NCBI RefSeq assembly: GCF_964355755.1
Contig: NC_092678.1
Span: forward strand, 6,604,922 to 6,668,921
Length of the DNA stretch: 64,000 nucleotides
Direction of reading: 5' to 3'
From: Antedon mediterranea
Lineage: Eukaryota > Echinodermata > Crinoidea > Comatulida > Antedonidae
Of the stretch, positions 49,467 to 60,262 are shown in pieces. Numbering within the stretch: position 1 is the first letter of the stretch; each line of letters begins with the position of its first letter. The translations under genes and the position numbers were made by a program. The notes beneath the pieces are model-generated. The model was not told where the DNA came from. It worked only from the letters and a program-made list of their open reading frames with translations, and did no database searches.

Positions 49467-49778
49467 TATCGCAAGTGTGATCGAAACAGTACTGTCTGCA
49501 GATTGGATAATGGGTGTATGTGCCAGTTCTGCAGTACATATCATTCTGAAGCTGCACTGACGAGATCTAATAAGATCGAAACAGTACTGTCTGCAAAAAA
49601 AAAAAAATCTGATTAAATTTCAGGTCACCACATTTGGTCAGCACCAGCAGTGATTATGATTGCATTCAATTATTTTTCAAATGATATTCAGTGATTGCGA
49701 AATGATGAATGTTTTAATAGTACTGTTGAATCATCTCTTAGTTTGGTGTTAATGTTAAAATGTCAGAAGAAATTGCTA
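49341..49778 (+). repeat. Left core of the giant inverted repeat
   Basis: From GTCTATATCGCAAGTGTGAT onward the segment is unique DNA with normal complexity. It matches the reverse complement of 58913-59415 over most of its length. Shared blocks include ACAGTACTGTCTGCAGATTG, GGATAATGGGTGTATGT, GCACTGACGAGATCTAATAA and GTGATTATGATTGCATTCAA. Differences are substitutions, an A-run and an 80-bp segment present only in the right copy. Confidence 0.92.
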
Positions 49779-50087
49779 TAGAAGTGGTTACCAAAACAAA
49801 AAAATGAAATCACAACAACAATCACAGCGACAAAAATCTTTCACTTAATAAAATATGTTGTCTTTAATAGAAAGTGAAAATTTACTTTCTTAGAATGAAA
49901 TCGGCTGCGTAATTAATTCTCAATGGTTAAGAGTTATAAGAGTTTCAGGTAACGCGTACCAGTGTAAGTTTCTGTATTGCTTCTTAGTGGAAATGTATCC
50001 ATGTAAGCGTCTTGGTATGACTGTCGGGGTATTATTAGTCATTTTATGTGTTTTAACAGTTTATTCTTCCATCTATCTATTATTGCA
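49779..50087. other. Unique spacer inside the left arm
   Basis: About 300 bp of mixed, non-repetitive sequence between the inverted core and the next array. It has no counterpart that I can see in the right arm and no recognisable coding potential. Confidence 0.6.
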
Positions 50088-51923
50088 AATGTTTATAATT
50101 GCAAGTATTTAATATTGTGTTTATTATCGCAAGTGTTTATTATCACAAGTGTTTATTATCACAATATATTGACTGTATATTTATTTGTTTATTATCGCAC
50201 ACGTTTATAATAGCCAGTGTTTGTTATATTACAAATGTTTATTTTATTGCAAGTGTTTATTATCGCCAGTGTTTATTACGTCGCAGATGTCTATTACGTC
50301 GCAAGTGTCTATTACGTCGCTAGTGTCTATTACGTTGCTAGTGTCTATTACGTCGCTAGTGTCTATTACGTCGCAAGTGTCTATTACGTCGCTAGTGTCT
50401 ATTACGTCGCTAGTGTCTATTACGTCGCAAGTGTCTATTACGTCGCAAGTGTCTATTACGTCGCAAATGTCTATTATTATTATTACGTCACAAGTGTCTA
50501 TTATTATTATTATCATTACGTCGCAAGTGTCTATTACGTCGCAAGTGTCTATTACGTCGCAAGTGTCCATTACGTCGCAAGTGTCCATTACGTCGCAAGT
50601 GTCCATTACGTCGCAAGTGTCCATTACGTCGCAAGTGTCCATTACGTCGCAAGTGTCCATTACGTCGCAAGTGTCCATTACGTCGCTAGTGTCCATTACG
50701 TCGCAAGTGTCCATTACGTCGCAAGTGTCCATTACGTCGCAAGTGTCCATTACGTCGCAAGTGTCCATTACGTCGCAAGTGTCCATTACGTCGCAAGTGT
50801 CCATTACGTCGCAAGTGTCCATTACGTCGCAAGTGTCCATTACGTCGCAAGTGTCCATTACGTCGCAAGTGTCCATTACGTCGCAAGTGTCCATTACGTC
50901 GCAAGTGTCCATTACGTCGCAAGTGTCCATTACGTCGCTAGTGTCCATTACGTCGCTAGTGTCCATTACGTCGCAAGTGTCCATTACGTCGCAAGTGTCC
51001 ATTACGTCGCAAGTGTCCATTACGTCGCAAGTGTCTATTACGTCGCAAGTGTCTATTACGTCGCAAGTGTCTATTACGTCGCAAGTGTCTATTACGTCGC
51101 AAGTGTCTATTACGTCGCAAGTGTCTATTATTATTATTACGTCGCAAGTGTCTATTACGTCGCAAGTGTCTATTACGTCGCAAGTGTCTATTACGTCGCA
51201 AGTGTCTATTACGTTGCAAGTGTCTATTACGTCGCAAGTGTCTATTACGTCGCAAGTGTCTATTACGTCGCCAGTGTCTATTACGTCGCAAGTGCCTATT
51301 ACGTCGCAAGTGTCTATTATTATTATTACGTCACAAGTGTCTATTATTATTATTACGTCACAAGTGTCTATTATTATTATTATCATTACGTCGCAAGTGT
51401 CTATTACGTCGCAAGTGTCTATTACGTCGCAAATGTCTATTATTATTATTACGTCACAAGTGTCTATTATTATTATTATCATTACGTCGCAAGTGTCTAT
51501 TACGTCGCAAGTGCCTATTACGTCGCAAGTATCTATTACGTCGCAAGTGTCTATTACGTCGCAAGTGTCTATTACGTCGCAAATGTCTATTATTATTATT
51601 ACGTCACAAGTGTCTATTATTATTATTATCATTACGTCGCAAGTGTCTATTACGTCGCAAGTGTCTATTACGTCGCAAGTGCCTATTAACTCGCAAGTGT
51701 CTATTACGTCGCAAGTGTCCATTACGTCGCAAGTGTCCATTACGTCGCAAGTGTCCATTACGTCGCATGTGTCCATTACGTCGCATGTGTCCATTACGTC
51801 GCAAGTGTCCATTACGTCGCAAGTGTCCATTACGTCGCAAGTGTCTATTACGTCGCAAGTGTCTATTACGTCGCAAGTGTCCATTACGTCGCAAGTGTCC
51901 ATTACGTCGCAAGTGTCCATTAC
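50088..51923 (+). repeat. Left inner array GTCTATTACGTCGCAAGT (18 bp)
   Basis: After a short lead of GTGTTTATTATCGCAA units, about 95 copies of the 18-bp unit GTCTATTACGTCGCAAGT run in register. Blocks of the CTATTACG variant alternate with blocks of the CCATTACG variant, and a longer unit with TATTATTATTACGTCACAAG appears in several places. Because the unit is 6 codons, frames of 490-595 codons stay open on both strands. These are artefacts. Every unit carries two CpGs, which is unusual in this AT-rich region. Confidence 0.95.
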
Positions 51924-52083
51924 TTTATTTTATTTTTATTTTATTTTATTCAATCAAAACCAACAGCGATAAATACCGCCACTAACAGGTTTGAAACATA
52001 AAACAATACAACATCAAAAACGGTTAACAATAAAATACAGATAAAATATATATATATAAATATAAAACATAGATGTGTTTGTT
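51924..52083 (-). mobile_element. Insertion with (TTTTA)n tail interrupting the 18-bp array
   Basis: The array breaks after GTCCATTAC at 51923, continues for about 155 bp of unrelated sequence, and resumes with the same unit at 52085. On the minus strand the insert reads GTGGCGGTATTTATCGCTGT, then GGTTTTGATTG and (AATAAAAT)n, which looks like a retroposon 3' end with an A-rich tail. No coding part is present. Confidence 0.55.
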
Positions 52084-52215
52084 ATTATTACGTCGCAAGT
52101 GTCCATTACGTCGCAAGTGTCCATTACGTCGCAAGTGTCCATTACGTCGCAAGTGTCCATTACGTCGCAAGTGTCTATTACGTCGCAAGTGTCTATTACA
52201 TCGCAAGTGTCTGTT
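52084..52215 (+). repeat. Continuation of the 18-bp GTCGCAAGT array
   Basis: Seven further copies in the same register and orientation as the array before the insertion, changing at the end from TCGCAAGTGTCC to TCGCAAGTGTCTGTTTATTG and then to the next repeat type. Confidence 0.9.
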
Positions 52216-52975
52216 TATTGTTATTTCGCCGCAAGTGTCTTTCGCCGCAAATGTATGTTATTGTTATTATTTCCCCGCAAGTGTCTGTTATATTGTTATT
52301 CTTTCGCCGCAAGTGTCATACCGCTATATTGCCTAAGTCATACCGCTATATCGCCTAGGTCATACCGCTATATCGCCTATGTCATACCGCTATTATTTCG
52401 CCGCAAGTGTCTGTTATATTGTTATTATTTCGCCACAAGTGTCATACCGCTTTATCGCCTAAGTCATACCGCTATATCACCGCAAGTGTCTGTTGCTATT
52501 ATTTCGCCGCAAGTGTCTGTTATTGTTATTATTTTGCCGCAAGTGTCTGTTATATTGTTATTTTTTCGCCGCAAGTGTCATACCGCTATATCGCCTAAGT
52601 CATACCGCTATATCGCCTAAGTCATACCGCTATAGCGCCTAAGTCATACCGCTATATCGCCTAAGTCATACCGCTATATCGCCTATGTCATACCACTATT
52701 ATTTCGCCGCAAGTGTCTGTTATATTGTTATTATTTCGCCACAAGTGTCATACCGCTTTATCGCCTAAGTCATACCGCTATATCACCGCAAGTGTCTGTT
52801 GCTATTATTTCGCCGCAAGTGTCTGTTATATTGTTATTTTTTCGCCGCAAGTGTCATACCGCTATATCGCCTAAGTCATACCGCTATATCGCCTAAGTCA
52901 TACCGCTATAGCGCCTAAGTCATACCGTTATATCGCCTAAGTCATACCACTATTATTTCGCCGCAAGTTTCTGTT
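52216..52975 (+). repeat. Higher-order array: GTCATACCGCTATATCGCCTAA
   Basis: Two unit types alternate: 21-bp GTCATACCGCTATATCGCCTAA and a longer TTATTTCGCCGCAAGTGTCTGT. Together they form a higher-order unit of about 310 bp present twice (about 52371 and 52680) with few differences. This is an amplification of several unit variants at once. Confidence 0.9.
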
Positions 52976-52982
52976 ATTGCTG

Positions 52983-53040
52983 TCATTTCGTGCGCTACCT
53001 GAAATTGGACGTGCGCTACCTGAAATTGGACGTGCGCTAC
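52983..53040 (+). repeat. Three copies of GTGCGCTACCTGAAATTGGAC
   Basis: A 21-22 bp unit occurs three times, at the border between the CCGCTATATCGCC array and the palindromic satellite. Confidence 0.85.
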
Positions 53041-54185
53041 CTCAAAATGTCAATTAATTAAACCACTTAATATTATGTCAATTAATTAAGTGGATTAAAT
53101 TGTGAGTTGTTTAGCATTTGAAAAAAATAAAAAATTAAGTGGATTAAGTTAAGTTAAATTAAATTAAGTTAATTTTAACTTAATCCACTTTATATTATCT
53201 CAAAATTAAGTGGCTTAACTTAATCCACTTAATTGTGAGTTTTTTAGTATTTGAAAAGCAAAAATAAATTAAGTGGATTAAGTTAATCCACTTAATAAAA
53301 TGTCAAAATTAAGTGGCTTAACTTAATCCACTTAATTTTAACTTAATCCACTTATTTTTGAGTTTTTTAGTATTTGAAAAGCAAAAATAAATTAAGTGGA
53401 TTAAGTTAATCCACTTAATATTATGTCAAAATTAAGTGGCTTAACTTAATCCACTTAATTGTGAGTTTTTTTTAGTATTTGAAAAGCAAAAATAAATTAA
53501 ATGGATTAAGTTAATCCACTTAATATTATGTCAAAATTAAGTGGCTTAACTTAATCCACTTAATTTTGAGTTTTTTTAGTATTTGAAAAGCAAAAATAAT
53601 TTAAGTGGATTAAGTTAATCCACTTAATATTATGTCAAAATTAAGTGGCTTAACTTAATCCACTTAATTGTGAGTTTTTTAGTATTTGAAAAGCAAAAAT
53701 AAATTAAATGGATTAAGTTAATCCACTTAATATTATGTCAAAATTAAGTGGCTTAACTTAATCCACTTAATTTTAACTTACTCCACTTAATTTTGAGTTT
53801 TTTTTTAGTATTTGAAAAGCAAAAATAAATTAAGTGGATTAAGTTAATCCACTTAATATTATGTCAAAATTAAGTGGCTTAACTTAATCCACTTAATTTT
53901 AACTTAATCCACTTAATTGTGAGTTTTTTAGTATTTGAAAAGCAAAAATAAATTAAGTGGATCAACTTAATCTACTTAATATTATGTCAAAATTAAGTGG
54001 ATTCAGTTATTAATCCACTTAATTAACTTGATCCACTTAATTGTGATTTTTGTGGCATTTGAAATGAAAAAAAAAAATTCAGTTAAGTTCAAATTAAGTG
54101 GATTAACTTAATCCACTTAATTTTATGTCAACATTAGGTGGTTTAACTTAATTGAAATTTTTTTAGCATATGAAAAGCAAATTAA
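53041..54185. repeat. Palindromic AT-rich satellite near the centre of the inverted structure
   Basis: Units of about 104 or 124 bp contain TTAAGTGGATTAA directly followed by its complement TTAATCCACTTAA. They also hold a second near-palindrome, AATTAAGTGGCTTAA facing TTAATCCACTTAATT, and the spacer TTAGTATTTGAAAAGCAAAA. Starts of TTGAAAAGCAAA lie at about 53251, 53374, 53479, 53583, 53686, 53812 and 53935. The 20-bp size difference is an extra TTTTAACTTAATCCACTTA. Every unit can form two cruciforms. Confidence 0.93.
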
Positions 54186-54189
54186 ATTA

Positions 54190-57100
54190 AATGGCTTGTA
54201 GTATAATAATAATAGTAAACGCTTGTAGTATAATAATAATAATAATAGTAAACGCTTGTAGTATAATAATAATAATAATAGTAAACGCTTGTAGTATAAT
54301 AATAATAATAATAGTAAACGCTTGTAGTATAATAATAATAATAATAGTAAACGCTTGTAGTATAATAATAATAATAATAGTAAACGCTTGTAGTATAATA
54401 ATAATAATAATAGTAAACGCTTGTAGTATAATAATAATAATAATAGTAAACGCTTGTAGTATAATAATAATAATAATAGTAAACGCTTGTAGTATAATAA
54501 TAATAATAATAGTAAACGCTTGTAGTATAATAATAATAATAATAGTAAACGCTTGTAGTATAATAATAATAATAATAGTAAACGCTTGTAGTATAATAAT
54601 AATAATAATAGTAAACGCTTGTAGTATAATAATAATAATAATAGTAAACGCTTGTAGTATAATAATAATAATAATAGTAAACGCTTGTAGTATAATAATA
54701 ATAATAATAGTAAACGCTTGTAGTATAATAATAATAATAATAGTAAACGCTTGTAGTATAATAATAATAATAATAGTAAACGCTTGTAGTATAATAATAA
54801 TAATAATAGTAAACGCTTGTAGTATAATAATAATAATAATAGTAAACGCTTGTAGTATAATAATAATAATAATAGTAAACGCTTGTAGTATAATAATAAT
54901 AATAATAGTAAACGCTTGTAGTATAATAATAATAATAATAGTAAACGCTTGTAGTATAATAATAATAATAATAGTAAACGCTTGTAGTATAATAATAATA
55001 ATAATAGTAAACGCTTGTAGTATAATAATAATAATAATAGTAAACGCTTGTAGTATAATAATAATAATAATAGTAAACGCTTGTAGTATAATAATAATAA
55101 TAATAGTAAACGCTTGTAGTATAATAATAATAATAATAGTAAACGCTTGTAGTATAATAATAATAATAATAGTAAACGCTTGTAGTATAATAATAATAAT
55201 AATAGTAAACGCTTGTAGTATAATAATAATAATAATAGTAAACGCTTGTAGTATAATAATAATAATAATAGTAAACGCTTGTAGTATAATAATAATAATA
55301 ATAGTAAACGCTTGTAGTATAATAATAATAATAATAGTAAACGCTTGTAGTATAATAATAATAATAATAGTAAACGCTTGTAGTATAATAATAATAATAA
55401 TAGTAAACGCTTGTAGTATAATAATAATAATAATAGTAAACGCTTGTAGTATAATAATAATAATAATAGTAAACGCTTGTAGTATAATAATAATAATAAT
55501 AGTAAACGCTTGTAGTATAATAATAATAATAACAGTAAACGCTTGTAGTATAATAATAATAATAATAGTAAACGCTTGTAGTATAATAATAATAATAATA
55601 GTAAACGCTTGTAGTATAATAATAATAATAACAGTAAACGCTTGTAGTATAATAATAATAATAATAGTAAACGCTTGTAGTATAATAATAATAATAATAG
55701 TAAACGCTTGTAGTATAATAATAATAATAATAGTAAACGCTTGTAGTATAATAATAATAATAATAGTAAACGCTTGTAGTATAATAATAATAATAGTAAA
55801 CGCTTGTAGTATAATAATAATAATAGTAAACGCTTGTAGTATAATAATAATAATAATAGTAAACGCTTGTAGTATAATAATAATAATAACAGTAAACGCT
55901 TGTAGTATAATAATAATAATAGTAAACGCTTGTAGTATAATAATAATAATAGTAAACGCTTGTAGTATAATAATAATAATAGTAAACGCTTGTAGTATAA
56001 TAATAATAATAGTAAACGCTTGTAGTATAATAATAATAATAGTAAACGCTTGTAGTATAATAATAATAATAGTAAACGCTTGTAGTATAATAATAATAAT
56101 AACAGTAAACGCTTGTAGTATAATAATAATAATAATAGTAAACGCTTGTAGTATAATAATAATAATAACAGTAAACGCTTGTAGTATAATAATAATAATA
56201 ATAGTAAACGCTTGTAGTATAATAATAATAATAATAGTAAACGCTTGTAGTATAATAATAATAATAACAGTAAACGCTTGTAGTATAATAATAATAATAA
56301 CAGTAAACGCTTGTAGTATAATAATAATAATAATAGTAAACGCTTGTAGTGTAATAATAATAATAACAGTAAACGCTTGTAGTATAATAATAATAATAAT
56401 AGTAAACGCTTGTAGTATAATAATAATAATAATAGTAAACGCTTGTAGTATAATAATAATAATAATAGTAAACGCTTGTAGTATAATAATAATAATAATA
56501 GTAAACGCTTGTAGTATAATAATAATAATAACAGTAAACGCTTGTAGTATAATAATAATAATAATAGTAAACGCTTGTAGTATAATAATAATAATAATAG
56601 TAAACGCTTGTAGTATAATAATAATAATAATAGTAAACGCTTGTAGTATAATAATAATAACAGTAAACGCTTGTAGTATAATAATAATAATAATAGTAAA
56701 CGCTTGTAGTATAATAATAATAATAATAGTAAACGCTTGTAGTATAATAATAATAATAGTAAACGCTTGTAGTATAATAATAATAATAGTAAACGCTTGT
56801 AGTATAATAATAATAATAGTAAACGCTTGTAGTATAATAATAATAATAGTAAACGCTTGTAGTATAATAATAATAATAGTAAACGCTTGTAGTATAATAA
56901 TAACAGTAAACGCTTGTAGTATAATAATAATAATAATAGTAAACGCTTGTAGTATAATAATAATAATAATAGTAAACGCTTGTAGTATAATAATAACAGT
57001 AAACGCTTGTAGTATAATAATAACAGTAAACGCTTGTAGTATAATAATAATAATAATAGTAAACGCTTGTAGTATAATAATAATAATAATAGTAAACGCT

Positions 57101-58510
57101 TGTAGTATAATAATAATAATAATAGTAAACGCTTGTAGTATAATAATAATAATAGTAAACGCTTGTAGTATAATAATAATAATAGTAAACGCTTGTAGTA
57201 TAATAATAATAAAAGTAAACGCTTGTAGTATAATAATAATAAAAGTAAACGCTTGTAGTATAATAATAATAAAAGTAAACGCTTGTAGTATAATAATAAT
57301 AATAACAGTAAACGCTTGTAGTATAATAATAATAATAATAGTAAACGCTTGTAGTATAATAATAATAATAACAGTAAACGCTTGTAGTATAATAATAATA
57401 ATAATAGTAAACGCTTGTAGTATAATAATAATAGTAAACGCTTGTAGTATAATAATAATAATAATAGTAAACGCTTGTAGTATAATAATAATAATAGTAA
57501 ACGCTTGTAGTATAATAATAATAATAACAGTAAACGCTTGTAGTATAATAATAATAATAATAGTAAACGCTTGTAGTATAATAATAATAATAGTAAACGC
57601 TTGTAGTATAATAATAATAATAGTAAACGCTTGTAGTATAATAATAATAATAGTAAACGCTTGTAGTATAATAATAATAATAGTAAACGCTTGTAGTATA
57701 ATAATAATAATAGTAAACGCTTGTAGTATAATAATAATAATAATAGTAAACGCTTGTAGTATAATAATAATAATAATAGTAAACGCTTGTAGTATAATAA
57801 TAATAATAGTAAACGCTTGTAGTATAATAATAATAGTAAACGCTTGTAGTATAATAATAATAATAATAGTAAACGCTTGTAGTATAATAATAATAATAAT
57901 AGTAAACGCTTGTAGTATAATAATAATAATAGTAAACGCTTGTAGTATAATAATAATAATAGTAAACGCTTGTAGTATAATAATAATAATAATAGTAAAC
58001 GCTTGTAGTATAATAATAATAATAGTAAACGCTTGTAGTATAATAATAATAATAATAGTAAACGCTTGTAGTATAATAATAATAATAATAGTAAACGCTT
58101 GTAGTATAATAATAATAATAGTAAACGCTTGTAGTATAATAATAATAGTAAACGCTTGTAGTATAATAATAATAATATTAAACGCTTGTAGTATAATAAT
58201 AATAATAGTAAACGCTTGTAGTATAATAATAATAATAGTAAACGCTTGTAGTATAATAATAATAATAGTAAACGCTTGTAGTATAATAATAATAATAGTA
58301 AACGCTTGTAGTATAATAATAATAATAGTAAACGCTTGTAGTATAATAATAATAATAGTAAACGCTTGTAGTATAATAATAATAATAGTAAACGCTTGTA
58401 GTATAATAATAATAATAGTAAACGCTTGTAGTATAATAATAATAATAGTAAACGCTTGTAGTATAATAATAATAATAGTAAACGCTTGTAGTATAATAAT
58501 AAACACTTGA
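54190..58510 (-). repeat. 4.3-kb array, unit GTAGTATAATAATAATAATA plus GTAAACGCTT
   Basis: About 130 copies of a 27-33 bp unit made of CTTGTAGTATAAT, a (AAT)n run of 2-5 repeats, and AGTAAACG. Units differ mainly in the AAT number, which changes length in steps of three. Variants AACAGT and AAAAGT occur in clusters. On the minus strand the unit reads AAGCGTTTACTATTATTATT, related to the GTTTATTAT units of the left arm. Since all lengths are multiples of three, frames of 1439-1500 codons are open on both strands; they are not genes. Confidence 0.96.
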
Positions 58511-58519
58511 AGTATAAAA

Positions 58520-58912
58520 AAATAATATTAAGTGCTGGCAACGATAAGTGGTGGCGACGATAAGTGCGGATAATAAACACTGGCGACGATAAGTGGTGGC
58601 AACGATAAGTGCTGATAATAAACACTGGTGACGATAAGCGCTAATAATAACCACTGGCGACGATAAGCGCTGATAATAAACACTGGCGACGATAAGTGCT
58701 GCCGACGATAAGCGCTGATAATAAACACTGGCGACGATAAGTGCTGGCAACGATCAGTGCTGGCGACGATAAGCGCTGATAATAAACACTGGCGACGATA
58801 AGTGCTGGCGACGATAAGTGCTGGCGACGATAAGCGCTGATAATAAACACTGGCGACGATAAGTGCTGGCGACGATAAGCGCTGATAATAAACACTGGCG
58901 ACGATAGTAGAC
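58520..58912 (-). repeat. Right inner array GCGACGATAAGTGCTG / ATAATAAACACTG
   Basis: About 20 composite units of GGCGACGATAAGYGCTG and ATAATAAACACT alternate. On the minus strand they read CAGTGTTTATTATCAGCGCT and CACTTATCGTCGCC, the counterpart of the GTGTTTATTATCGC arrays of the left arm. Confidence 0.92.
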
Positions 58913-59415
58913 ACTTAGCAATTTCTTCTGACAATTTAACATTAACACCAAACCAAGAGATGATTCAACAGTATTATTAAAACATTCATTATTTTGCAAT
59001 CACTGAATATCATTTGAAAAATAATTGAATGCAATCATAATCACTGCTGCTGCTTCAGGATAAAGATTAAATACTACAGTACTATTTAGCCCATCGACAT
59101 ACGGTTACCAGTCTAAACCCATTCTGACCAAAAGTGGTGATCTTGTTAAAAACAAATTTAATCTGTTTCGATCTTATTAGATCTCGTCAGTGCAGCTCAG
59201 GTTTTGAAATGATATGTACTGCAGAACTGGCACAATATATAGGACATACACCCATTATCCAATCTGCAGACAGTACTGTTTCAATCACACTTGTGATATA
59301 GACGCTTGAAGTATAATAAACGCTTCTAACATAATTGACTCTTGTAATATAATAAACGCTTGTAATATAATAAACGCTCGAAATATACTAAAGGCTTGAA
59401 ATATAATAAACGCTT
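58913..59415 (-). repeat. Right core of the giant inverted repeat
   Basis: The reverse complement aligns with 49341-49778 from ATTTGAAAAATAATTGAATG through ATCTGCAGACAGTACTGT to the array AGACGCTTGAAGTATAATAA. It contains about 80 bp absent from the left copy, around 59048-59130. It ends in degenerate AATATAATAAACGCTTGTAA repeats that mirror the TATTATATTTCAAGCG array on the left. Confidence 0.92.
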
Positions 59416-59535
59416 GCGATAACAAATGTTTGCTATAACAAACACATTCAATAAACACTTGAAATAATAAACACTTTGAATAATAAACACTTGCTATATT
59501 AAAGTTGCGATAATAAATATATGCGATAATAAAAA
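59416..59535 (-). repeat. Degenerate AATAAACACTTGCGAT units
   Basis: Eight or so decayed copies of ATAATAAACACTTGCGATA follow the right core. They are the reverse complement of the GTGTTTATTATCGCAA units. Confidence 0.8.
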
Positions 59536-59975
59536 TTAATTTTTTACATGCCCATTTTTGTTATTACTGTAAGACGGCTAGTTTTTATCGATGCGCACAA
59601 GAAATGGATATTAATTTTCAATTGTCAAAAAAGTTTTACTATTCAAAAGTTGGTCTAAAAATCAAACTAGGATAAAGACACTCTCTTTAGATTGTAAAAC
59701 CTGTACAGTTTTTGATTAAGTGATATATCTTGTTTTTAAATTTCTGATAAGTAACACTAATAAGTAATAAACCTTGATCTGAAAAATTCATCCAATATTT
59801 TTTGAAAATCATGCGCTGATTATTGCTGTAGATTATTTATTTGTCTTAATTGTGAAGCAATTTTCCATTAAACGAACTAATTAAAATTAATGTTTTCCAA
59901 TATCATTTATACTTAATTTTCTTATAGAAACACCACAATATGTCATTCACAGTATTATGACACTTAATAAAAATA
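59536..59975. other. Unique spacer in the right outer arm
   Basis: About 440 bp of AT-rich non-repetitive sequence between two blocks of AATAAACAC repeats. No gene, RNA or repeat is recognised. Confidence 0.55.
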
Positions 59976-60262
59976 ACAAACACCAGCGATAACAAACACC
60001 GGCGATAACAAAACACCGGCGATAACAAAACACCGGCGATAATAAATACTTGTGATAATAAATACTTGTAAAAATTTAACATTTGCGATAATAAACACTG
60101 GCGACAATAAACACTGGCGACAATAAACACTGGCGACAATAAACACTGGCGACAATAAACACTGGCGACAATAAACACTGGCGACAATAAACACTGGCGA
60201 CAATAAACACTGGCGACAATAAACACTGGCGACAATAAACACTGGCGATAATAAACACACAC
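59976..60262 (-). repeat. Right outer array GCGACAATAAACACTG
   Basis: Four or five GCGATAACAAACACCG units are followed by eleven near-perfect 16-bp copies of GCGACAATAAACACTG. In reverse complement this is CAGTGTTTATTGTCGC, the same unit as in the left outer array at 48.04-49.18 kb. It closes the inverted structure. Confidence 0.93.

Noticed and set aside
50185-51972. Frames of 490-595 codons (SITSQV, SVYYVA, DTCDVM repeats)
   Set aside because: Products of the 18-bp array; open in several frames on both strands.
48036-52215. CRISPR array
   Set aside because: Repeats are head to tail without unique spacers of constant length, there are no cas genes, and the DNA is eukaryotic.
54123-58625. 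Open frames of 1439-1500 codons on both strands (Leu/Tyr/Lys, Ile/Leu/Gln and Ile/Val/Asn repeats)
   Set aside because: They follow from a tandem unit whose lengths are all multiples of three; several frames on both strands stay open at once, and no splice or start context supports translation.
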